Source: an uncultured Ilumatobacter sp. (GTDB lineage Bacteria > Actinomycetota > Acidimicrobiia > Acidimicrobiales > Ilumatobacteraceae). Taken from it: a stretch of DNA of 7,854 nucleotides. Shown here piece after piece: positions 1 through 5,286 of the stretch; position 1 is the stretch's first letter; each line of letters starts with the position of its first letter. Under the pieces are notes generated by a model, which did no database searches, had not been told where the DNA came from, and saw only the letters and a list, made by a program, of their open reading frames with translations. A program made the translations under genes and the position numbers. Location: NCBI GenBank assembly GCA_938049325.1, contig CALICC010000205.1:1-7854 (forward strand). The letters run 5' to 3'.

Positions 1-59
1 GCATCGCGAAGCCGGTCGGCCGGATCATCGAGGTCGTTGTTATCCACCGGGTCGATCAT
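1..59 (-). CDS. N-terminus of a divergent minus-strand gene, product unknown (partial)
   Basis: On the minus strand an ATG at 59-57 opens a frame that stays open to the window edge. It gives 19 complete codons, beginning MIDPVDNNDLDDPADRLRD. A GAGAG stretch six bases upstream could be a weak ribosome binding site. The start lies only 14 bp from the GTG of the divergent DUF4031 gene, so the two would share a very short promoter region or overlap at their 5' ends. The visible peptide is very acidic and matches no domain I recognise. The fragment is too short for codon statistics, so the gene is plausible rather than certain. Confidence 0.4.
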   Translation of the reverse strand, partial: MIDPVDNNDLDDPADRLRD

Positions 60-73
60 GGCATGCTCTCGCC

Positions 74-394
74 GTGACCATTCTGATCGACGAGGCACGC
101 TGGTGGTTCGAAGATCGGAAGTGGTGCCACATGGTGAGCGACGTGTCGTATGACGAACTCATCGAGTTTGCCGACGCGATCGGGATTCCGCGGCGCGGAT
201 TCCAGGGCGATCACTACGACATTCCCGACGAGTACCGCCAGGACATGATCGACGCGGGCGCCGTGGTGGTGGAGAGCCGCGAGTTGCTGCGGCGTCTACG
301 TGGCGCGGGCTTGCGCCTGAGTCCCACCGAGCGTCGCGCCCGCACTGCTGCCAACAATGCTGCCAGCCGCGCCGTCGACGACGTCGAGCGCTGA
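74..394 (+). CDS. DUF4031 domain-containing protein, 106 aa
   Basis: This is a small soluble protein of the DUF4031 family, whose function is not known to me. The family pattern is visible. A hydrophobic start (TILIDEARWWF) is followed by an aromatic/basic RKWCHMVSD segment near residues 15-23. Then come a helical DELIEFADAIGIPRRGFQ stretch and the HYDIPDEYR motif near residues 47-55, followed by the AGAVVVESRELLRRLR segment. The C-terminal 30 residues are basic and Ala/Arg rich. The start is GTG at 74: the nearby ATGs at 58 and 63 are out of frame. No Shine-Dalgarno sequence is visible, so translation may be leaderless. The stop is 3 bp from the stop of the convergent gene at 398. The length fits the family and no catalytic residues are evident. 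Confidence 0.85.
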   Translation: MTILIDEARWWFEDRKWCHMVSDVSYDELIEFADAIGIPRRGFQGDHYDIPDEYRQDMIDAGAVVVESRELLRRLRGAGLRLSPTERRARTAANNAASRAVDDVER

Positions 395-397
395 GGG

Positions 398-826
398 TCA
401 CCAGCGCGGCGGCTCGCCGACGAGCTCACGGGGGAGTGACAGGCGCCGACCGAAAACGAACCACTCGACCAGTTCGAGCCCGGCAAGGTGGAACTCGTCG
501 TCGAGTTCGAGCCAACGGTCGACATCATCGAGATCGCCGAGATCGCCGCGCCACCCAGGGCGGATCGACGCCAACGCCACGGCGCTGAAGTCATTGCGTT
601 GGGCGGCACCGCCGACGACGATCTCGGCCACGGTGAACACGTCGTCGTGGTCGGTCGTGTTGTCGACCCTGAGGACGGACAGCACGCGACGATCTCGATC
701 GAGGAGGAGTGCGAGGGTCATGGGGTGGACCGAGTCCGCCAACGTCCCTGCGACGTAGGACAGCACGGTGGTCGGGTCGTTGAGATGGTCAACGCGCGAT
801 CGAGAAACGGAACGGAAGCAGGCCAT
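398..826 (-). CDS. Small protein with a degenerate RadC/JAB (MPN)-like fold, 142 aa
   Basis: The frame could open further upstream (994), but the ATG at 826 is preceded by GGAGGG with a short spacer and the sequence before it is low-complexity. I therefore place the start at 826. The core (residues 36-135) reads like the RadC/JAB domain: LALLLDRDRRVLSVLRV (strands), a VFTVAEIV helix, FSAVALASIRPG at the place of the RadC AHNHPSG motif, a D-rich turn and helix, then GLELVEWFVFGRRLSLPREL matching the RadC segment GIELLDHLIIGDGRYVSLREL in layout. The two metal-binding histidines of the JAMM motif are replaced (Ser87, Arg89), so metallopeptidase-type activity is unlikely. The fold assignment is by eye and moderate. 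The gene itself is well supported by the RBS and coherent protein sequence. Its role is unknown, and it is convergent with the DUF4031 gene. Confidence 0.78.
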   Translation of the reverse strand: MACFRSVSRSRVDHLNDPTTVLSYVAGTLADSVHPMTLALLLDRDRRVLSVLRVDNTTDHDDVFTVAEIVVGGAAQRNDFSAVALASIRPGWRGDLGDLDDVDRWLELDDEFHLAGLELVEWFVFGRRLSLPRELVGEPPRW

Positions 827-911
827 GGGCCCTCCAGAGCATCGGTGATCGGTGAGCAGTGAGGAGGGAGCCGGTCCCGCTGACTCTACGCAGGGGGTGT
901 CGCGGAGATGA

Positions 912-1055
912 GTGCTCGACGACCCGGACGATGACGTTCGCCAGTCGGTCAAACGGCTCGAGGCAACGCCATTCGTGCCGCACAAGGACCACATTCGCGG
1001 CTTCGTCTACGACGTTGCGGACGGCCGGCTCAACGAGGTCACGTCCGACGCTTGA
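912..1055 (+). pseudogene. C-terminal remnant of a beta-carbonic anhydrase (47 codons)
   Basis: The frame from GTG 912 to TGA 1053-1055 encodes a peptide with DDDVRQSVKRLEATPFVP followed by KDHIRGFVYDVADGRLNEV. This is the characteristic C-terminus of the actinobacterial beta-carbonic anhydrases (Rv1284 type), where a DVRQS helix, a PF(V/I)PH segment and a GFVYDV..G.L.EV strand close the domain. Intact enzymes hydrate CO2 to bicarbonate using a zinc held by two Cys and one His. Those N-terminal ligands and about two thirds of the enzyme are missing. The in-frame codon just before the GTG is TGA (909-911), and further upstream runs the unrelated minus-strand gene. The piece looks like a deletion relic. 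A GGAG at 904-907 could still allow translation of the short peptide, so expression cannot be excluded. Family recognition is by eye. Confidence 0.7.
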
Positions 1056-1076
1056 CCGCGAGCGGGCAGCCGCTTG

Positions 1077-1104
1077 GCGAAACGCAACCGATCGGCGATT
1101 TCGC
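1077..1104 (+). promoter_or_regulatory. Bulged hairpin upstream of the ArsC-like/ABC operon
   Basis: GCGAAACGC (1077-1085) pairs with GCG (1095-1097) and TTTCGC (1099-1104). This makes nine base pairs with a single bulged A at 1098 and a nine-base loop. Part of the loop and the right arm also forms the palindrome CCGATCGG (1088-1095). It lies 21 bases after the carbonic anhydrase remnant and 26 bases before ATG 1131. It could be a terminator without a T-run, an operator, or a 5' leader structure. Only the pairing itself is seen. Confidence 0.45.
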
Positions 1105-1130
1105 ACAGCGTTCGCATAAGGTCGTGGTCC

Positions 1131-1484
1131 ATGTCAGACGTCACGATCTACCACAACCAACATTGAAACTCGTCCGTCAATGCCGTGCGCATTGCTGAGG
1201 ATCTCGGCGTCGACCACGAGGTCGTGCTGTACATCAAAGAGCCGCCGGACGAAAAGACGCTGCGCACGATCATCGCCAAGTTGGAAGACCCTCCGACCGC
1301 TCTGGTCCGGCGTGACAGCAAGTTCAAGAAGCTGGAGCTGACCGACGACGACGTGGCCACCGAGGATCAGATCGTCGACATTCTCGTCAAGCACAAGCAA
1401 CTGCTGCAGCGGCCGTTGGTCGTGACGAAGAAGAAGGCAATCATCGGGCGACCGAAGGAGCGCGTGGCCGAACTGCTCGGCTGA
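1131..1484 (+). CDS. ArsC/Spx-type thioredoxin-fold protein with in-frame TGA at the catalytic Cys; candidate selenoprotein, 117 aa
   Basis: Translated from ATG 1131, the frame gives MSDVTIYHNQH, a TGA (1164-1166, codon 12), then NSSVNAVRIAEDLGV and onward without another stop to TGA 1482. It covers the whole ArsC family length (117 codons). Family members read YHNPxCSxSRxAL at the start, and the TGA falls exactly on that catalytic cysteine. The rest is well kept. VVLYIKEPP (residues 32-40) matches the family strand and turn. ALVRRDSKF, LLQRPLVV and IIGRPKERV carry the three arginines that bind substrate in ArsC. ArsC enzymes reduce arsenate via this cysteine, while relatives (Spx, YffB) have other roles, so the substrate here is open. 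No other Cys is present. A hairpin at 1178-1194 has SECIS-like placement, which favours selenocysteine. Alternatives are a TGC/TGT to TGA nonsense mutation or a base-call error. Pro and Ser near the active site are also changed (NQH, NSS), which weakly favours decay. AAGG at 1118-1121 is a modest RBS. A stop-based call would begin at GTG 1185 and lose the active site. The next gene starts 8 bases on. Confidence 0.75.
1164..1166 (+). other. In-frame TGA at the catalytic cysteine codon (possible Sec codon)
   Basis: This TGA is codon 12 of the ArsC-like frame. It is flanked by in-frame family sequence on both sides and lies at the position of the nucleophilic cysteine. A selenocysteine codon is the most economical reading. 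A point mutation of TGC or TGT would give the same sequence. Confidence 0.6.
1170..1201 (+). promoter_or_regulatory. SECIS-like hairpin downstream of the in-frame TGA
   Basis: CAATGC (1178-1183) pairs perfectly with GCATTG (1189-1194) around the five-base loop CGTGC. The stem begins 12 bases after the TGA and the loop occupies bases 18-22 after it. From memory, the E. coli fdhF element has nearly the same placement, and bacterial SECIS models ask for a G among the first two loop bases, which is met by G1185. An imperfect lower helix (G1176-C1195, C1174-G1197, T1173-A1198, C1171-G1200, T1170-A1201) with a bulged T1177 on the 5' side extends it. A six-pair stem can arise by chance in GC-rich coding DNA, so location is the main argument. 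Confidence 0.5.
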
Positions 1485-1492
1485 CGCACCGA

Positions 1493-3376
1493 ATGGCCGA
1501 CCCTGCCGCAGACGACCAGCAGTCGACGTCCTCGTCTCGTGCCGATGGCGACGTGGCGAAGAGCAGCCAATGGTCGCTGCTGTCGCAAACGCTGCGCGCT
1601 CAGCGCCGAAACCTGGCGATCGGGACGTTGGTTGGTCTCGCGTGGACGGTCGGCAAGGTCGCAACCCCGATCCTGATCCGATTCGGCATCGATCGCGGCA
1701 TCCGCGATGGCGATCGCTTGTGGCTGTGGGCAGGTCTGATCGCTGCGGCCGGACTCGTGGCCGGGTTCTTCACGTCGTTCCGGCGCTTCTACGCCTTCCG
1801 CGAGGCGCGGTGGACCGAGACGCGGCTGCGTGAGCGGCTGTTCGGGCACATCATGTCGCTGCACATCGGCTATCACGATCGAGCGCAGACCGGCCAGCTG
1901 ATGAGCCGCTCGTCGAGCGATCTCAATCAGATCCAGAGCTTCGTCGTGATGATCCCGATCACGCTGTCGAACCTGACGATGATCACCGCGGTGACCGTCA
2001 TTCTGCTGGTGACCGATTGGGTGCTCGCGCTGCTCGCGCTCGCGTCCTTGCCGTTCATCCAGATCGCTGGCAGCCGATTCTCGAAGGCCATTCATCCCGC
2101 GGTGCTCGCCGTGCAGGCCGAGCAGGCTGAACTGGCCACCGTGGTCGAAGAGTCGGTCGGTGGCGTCCGCGTGATCAAGGGGTTCGGCGCGGAGCGGGTG
2201 CAAGCGCAGAAGCTGCGCACCGAGGCCGACGACATCCGGCGTGAGTCGGTCAATGCCGCTCGGATCAGAGCGAAGTTCCTCCCGGCGATCGAGCTGCTCC
2301 CGCAGGTCGGACTCATCGCCGTACTGTGGTTCGGCGGGCAGCGGGTGATCGACGGCGACCTGACCCTTGGCGCGCTGGTGCAGTTCAACGTCTACGTCGC
2401 ATTGCTGGTCGGACCGCTTCGGATGATCGGGATGACGATCGCATTCGCTCAGCGAGCGGCAGCGGCACTGGGGCGCGTGAACGAGGTGCTCGACATCGCC
2501 GCGCAGGTCGAGGACCCCGACGAACCCGTCGATCTCCCGACCTCGGCCACGGGCGGCCCCGACGGTCTCGGCACCGTGAGCTTCTCCGACGTCGTATTCG
2601 CGTACGCCGGAGCCACGGGCGCGCCCGCGGGCCCCGCCGACGCCGGACCGGTACTCGACGGGTTCAACTTCGAACTCGCGGCCGGCGAGTCGGTGGCCGT
2701 CGTCGGAGCGACCGGTTCGGGCAAGTCGACGGTGGCAAGGCTGCTCGTGCGCTTCTACGACGTCGAGGCTGGCTCGATCTCGATCGATGGGGTCGACGTT
2801 CGCCATCTCAGCCTCCACGACCTCCGTCGCGCCGTCGGCATCGTGTTCGAAGACACGCTGCTGTTCCACGACACCGTGCGCGCCAACATCGCCTTCGCGC
2901 AGCCCGACGCCGACGCCGGGGTGATCGAGCGCGCGGCCCGGCTTGCCGGCGCACACGACTTCGTCATGGGTCTCCCCGAGGGGTACGACACGATGCTGGG
3001 GGAGCGCGGCTTCTCGCTCTCGGGCGGTCAGCGCCAGCGCATTGCCATCGCTCGGGCGATACTCGCCGATCCGCGAGTGCTCGTGCTCGACGACGCGACC
3101 TCCGCCGTCGATCCGTCGAAGGAGCATGAGATCCGTTCGGCGATGTCGACGGTGATGGACGGACGCACCACGATCGTCATCGCTCACCGGCCCGGAACCA
3201 TCGCACTTGCCGACACCGTGGTGCTCCTCGACGGCGGCCGCGTCGTCGCTCGCGGCCCACACGAGGAGTTGCTGGCAAACGAGCCGCGCTACCGCGATGT
3301 GCTGGCGGCGATGGAAGCCACCTCCGACGATCCCGATGCGGCGACGCCGTCGCTGGCTGGCGGTGACCGCGCATGA
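1493..3376 (+). CDS. ABC exporter half-transporter with degenerate nucleotide site, 627 aa
   Basis: This is a type IV ABC exporter half: a six-helix membrane domain fused to one ATPase domain. Membrane segments lie near residues 41-62, 76-97, 151-173, 174-193, 264-283 and 291-310. In the ATPase domain I see an A-loop Tyr371, Walker A GATGSGKST (405-413), signature LSGGQRQR (509-516), Walker B VLVLDDATSAVD (529-540) and H-loop His565. Two consensus residues are changed: the catalytic Glu after Walker B is Asp534 (LDDATS), and the Q-loop Gln is Glu453 (IVFEDTLLF). An Ala/Gly/Pro-rich insertion (about 372-386) lengthens the loop after the A-loop. The protein is therefore the degenerate-site half of a heterodimer with the next gene, joined by an ATGA overlap (3373-3376). 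It starts 8 bases after the ArsC-like gene with no clear RBS, so translational coupling is likely. The exported substrate cannot be told from sequence; lipids, peptides or drugs are typical for the family. Confidence 0.95.
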   Translation: MADPAADDQQSTSSSRADGDVAKSSQWSLLSQTLRAQRRNLAIGTLVGLAWTVGKVATPILIRFGIDRGIRDGDRLWLWAGLIAAAGLVAGFFTSFRRFYAFREARWTETRLRERLFGHIMSLHIGYHDRAQTGQLMSRSSSDLNQIQSFVVMIPITLSNLTMITAVTVILLVTDWVLALLALASLPFIQIAGSRFSKAIHPAVLAVQAEQAELATVVEESVGGVRVIKGFGAERVQAQKLRTEADDIRRESVNAARIRAKFLPAIELLPQVGLIAVLWFGGQRVIDGDLTLGALVQFNVYVALLVGPLRMIGMTIAFAQRAAAALGRVNEVLDIAAQVEDPDEPVDLPTSATGGPDGLGTVSFSDVVFAYAGATGAPAGPADAGPVLDGFNFELAAGESVAVVGATGSGKSTVARLLVRFYDVEAGSISIDGVDVRHLSLHDLRRAVGIVFEDTLLFHDTVRANIAFAQPDADAGVIERAARLAGAHDFVMGLPEGYDTMLGERGFSLSGGQRQRIAIARAILADPRVLVLDDATSAVDPSKEHEIRSAMSTVMDGRTTIVIAHRPGTIALADTVVLLDGGRVVARGPHEELLANEPRYRDVLAAMEATSDDPDAATPSLAGGDRA

Positions 3377-5154
3377 TGCGTATGGGCGGCGTCGACGACG
3401 ACGACAAGCTCGACGCCGAGCAAGCCAAGCAGGTGCTCCGACGGGCCATGCGAATGGCGGCGCCGTTCAAAGCCACGATCGCGGCGGCCCTCGGTTTCGT
3501 GGCGCTGTCCACACTCGGCTTGTTGATGGGCCCGGTGATCGTGCGCTACGGCATCGACAGCGGCATCGACGCGGGTGACCGCACCGTGCTGCGCAATGCC
3601 GTGTTCGCCTACGTCGGTGTGGTGGCGTTGGCGTACTTTGCCGCTCGTCAGCAGTACATCTTCGTCAACCGGGCCGGCGAGGGTTTCTTGCGCGCGATTC
3701 GCATCCGAGTCTTCGATCACATCCAGAAGCAGTCGTTGGCGTTCTTCGATCGGTATCAATCCGGTGTGCTCATCTCGCGCATGACTGCCGACATCGAATC
3801 GATGGCCGAGCTCGTCCAGTGGGGGCTGCTGCAGTTCATCGCTGCGGTCTTCTTGATCATCATCGCGCTGGTTCTGATGCTCGGACTGTCGTGGCAGCTC
3901 ACCATCGCGGCGTTGCTCGTGATGCCGGTGATCATCATCGCGTCACGCAAGTTCCAGCGCGACTCCAACGCGGCGTATCTCGAGGTGCGCGAGCGGGTCG
4001 GGCAGAATCTCGCCGAGCTCCAAGAGGGCATCTCCGGGGTGCGAGTGATCCAGGCGTATGCCCAGGAGGGCGAGCAGACTCGCCAATTCGTCGAGTCGAA
4101 CCGTTCGCTGTACCGCTCGCACGTGCACAGCATCCGGGTGTCGACCTGGTACTTCGGCCTGGTCGAAGCCATGGGCATCTTCGCCAGCGCGATCGCGATC
4201 GGAATCGGCGGCTGGTTGGTCGAACGCGGCGATGTCTCGATCGGGACCGTGGTCGCGTTCATCTTGCTGCTCGCGCTGCTGTTCGAGCCGGTTCAGCAGC
4301 TGTCGCAGCTCTACAACACGGTGCAGTCGTCGGCGGCATCGCTCGACAAGCTGTTCACGATTCTCGACACGCGTCCCGATGTCGAGGGCGGTCACCGCGA
4401 GCTCGACCGACACGGCGAACTCGTCGTCGAGAACGTCGGTTTCAGGTATACGAACACCGACGCGTCGGTTCTGCGTGACCTCACGATCACCGTGGCCGAT
4501 GGTGAACGTCTCGCGCTCGTCGGCCCGACGGGCGCCGGCAAGTCGACGGTTGCCAAGCTCATGGCGCGGCTCTACGACCCGACCGTGGGTTCGATCGCGT
4601 TCGGCGGCGTCGACCTCCGCGACGCGACGCTCGACTCGCTGCGACATCGCATCGTCGTGGTGCCCCAGGAGGGTTTCTTGTTCGGTGGCTCGATCGCCGA
4701 CAACGTGCGCATCGCCCGGCCCGACGCATCCGACGCCGAACTGCGCGACGCACTCGACGCCATCGGTGCCCTCGAACGCTTCGACAGCTTCGAGGAAGGC
4801 ATCGACACCGAGGTTCGCGAACGCGGATCGCGACTCTCGGCAGGCGAGCGGCAGCTCGTGTCACTCGCTCGTGCCGCACTCGTCGATCCGGCGGTGCTGG
4901 TACTCGACGAGGCAACCAGCAGCCTCGACCCCGGCACCGAGGCGATCGTCGAGGCAGCGCTCGACCGGCTGATGACCGGGCGTACCACCATCGTGGTGGC
5001 GCACCGGCTGTCGACGATCCGCAACGCCGACCGAATCGCGGTGATCGACGGCGGTGAACTCGTCGAACTCGGTACACACGACGAACTCGTCGGGCTCGGT
5101 GGACGTTACGGCGCCTTGGCGTCTGCCTGGGAAGCGTCGCTCCCGACGCTCTGA
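3373..5154 (+). CDS. ABC exporter half-transporter with consensus catalytic Glu, 593 aa
   Basis: This is the second half of the exporter, with the same architecture: six membrane helices near residues 33-56, 75-95, 150-171, 174-190, 262-284 and 289-306, then an ATPase domain. Motifs are A-loop Tyr359, Walker A GPTGAGKST (384-392), Q-loop Gln432 (VVPQEGFLF), signature LSAGE (488-492), Walker B LVLDEATSSLD (509-519) with catalytic Glu513, and H-loop His544 (VVAHRLSTIRNAD). The signature departs from LSGGQ, while the Walker B is complete. This is the mirror image of the first subunit. Together they should form one hydrolytic site (this Glu513 with the partner LSGGQ) and one degenerate site (partner Asp534 with this LSAGE). 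ATGs at 3373, 3376 and 3382 are all possible starts; 3373 forms the ATGA overlap and is preferred. A very acidic VDDDDK patch follows the start. Substrate unknown. Confidence 0.95.
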   Translation: MMRMGGVDDDDKLDAEQAKQVLRRAMRMAAPFKATIAAALGFVALSTLGLLMGPVIVRYGIDSGIDAGDRTVLRNAVFAYVGVVALAYFAARQQYIFVNRAGEGFLRAIRIRVFDHIQKQSLAFFDRYQSGVLISRMTADIESMAELVQWGLLQFIAAVFLIIIALVLMLGLSWQLTIAALLVMPVIIIASRKFQRDSNAAYLEVRERVGQNLAELQEGISGVRVIQAYAQEGEQTRQFVESNRSLYRSHVHSIRVSTWYFGLVEAMGIFASAIAIGIGGWLVERGDVSIGTVVAFILLLALLFEPVQQLSQLYNTVQSSAASLDKLFTILDTRPDVEGGHRELDRHGELVVENVGFRYTNTDASVLRDLTITVADGERLALVGPTGAGKSTVAKLMARLYDPTVGSIAFGGVDLRDATLDSLRHRIVVVPQEGFLFGGSIADNVRIARPDASDAELRDALDAIGALERFDSFEEGIDTEVRERGSRLSAGERQLVSLARAALVDPAVLVLDEATSSLDPGTEAIVEAALDRLMTGRTTIVVAHRLSTIRNADRIAVIDGGELVELGTHDELVGLGGRYGALASAWEASLPTL

Positions 5155-5190
5155 GCCCGGATCACCTGATCGTCTGGGCGTCTGCCTGGG
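5115..5190. repeat. 17-bp imperfect direct repeat at the end of the second ABC gene
   Basis: The 17 bases at 5115-5131 (CTTGGCGTCTGCCTGGG), inside the last codons of the ABC gene, recur at 5174-5190 after the stop with one mismatch. A shorter piece, CGTCTGGG, appears again at 5211-5218. The spacing between the two main copies is 59 bases. It may reflect a small local duplication. No function is evident. Confidence 0.5.
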
Positions 5191-5213
5191 CCCGCCTTGC
5201 CCGGCTCGCTCGT

Positions 5214-5227
5214 CTGGGGTTCCCCAG
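5214..5227. repeat. Palindrome CTGGGG-TT-CCCCAG in the intergenic region
   Basis: Six-base perfect arms surround a two-base centre, 60 bases after the ABC stop and 60 bases before the acyltransferase ATG. The centre is too short for an ideal hairpin loop and no T-run follows, so it is a weak terminator candidate. A regulator binding site is also possible. Confidence 0.35.
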
Positions 5228-5286
5228 GGGCACGTGGGGGATTCCACCGATGGTGCGAGCAGTCGATGTCTGGCTGAGTAGTCGAC

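Larger units (their letters stand above)
827..1130. other. 304-base stretch without an intact gene
   Basis: The stretch lies between the start of the minus-strand RadC-like gene and the start of the ArsC-like gene. It contains a perfect tandem heptamer (ATCGGTG twice, 841-854), a beta-carbonic anhydrase C-terminal remnant (912-1055) and a bulged hairpin (1077-1104). Promoters for both flanking genes must lie here, but I see no convincing -35/-10 pair. The longer open frames across it (859-1119 plus, 789-1106 minus) read as low-complexity, Arg-rich shadows and are not called as genes. Confidence 0.6.

Noticed and set aside
398..994. Longer 198-aa version of the RadC-like protein
   Set aside because: The extra 56 residues are low-complexity and the ATG at 826 has a good GGAGGG ribosome binding site, so the shorter start is preferred.
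859..1119. 86-codon plus-strand frame
   Set aside because: It is Arg/Thr/Ser-rich low-complexity translation in a different frame from the carbonic anhydrase remnant, which explains the region better.
1092..1120. Promoter with -10 CATAAG upstream of the ArsC-like gene
   Set aside because: CATAAG (1115-1120) is a fair -10, but no acceptable -35 exists at 16-18 bases and it overlaps the possible RBS.
1185..1484. ArsC-like protein starting at GTG 1185 (99 aa)
   Set aside because: This start removes the active-site loop and first strand, has no RBS, and ignores the clear family sequence at 1131-1163 in the same frame. It would be the result of treating the TGA as a stop.
1367..3262. 631-codon open frame on the minus strand
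   Set aside because: It lies antisense to the first ABC gene, whose motifs are unambiguous. Its translation is rich in His, Arg, Asp and Gln with no domain, typical of the shadow of a high-GC gene.
3943..4647. 234-codon minus-strand frame
   Set aside because: It is antisense to the second ABC gene and its residues mirror the coding strand pattern (Arg/Glu/Asp rich). No independent support.
1131..5154. Arsenic resistance operon
   Set aside because: Only the ArsC-like fold points this way. There is no ArsR, ArsB/Acr3 or other arsenic gene, and the ABC exporter is not an arsenic family. The name arsC was not assigned.
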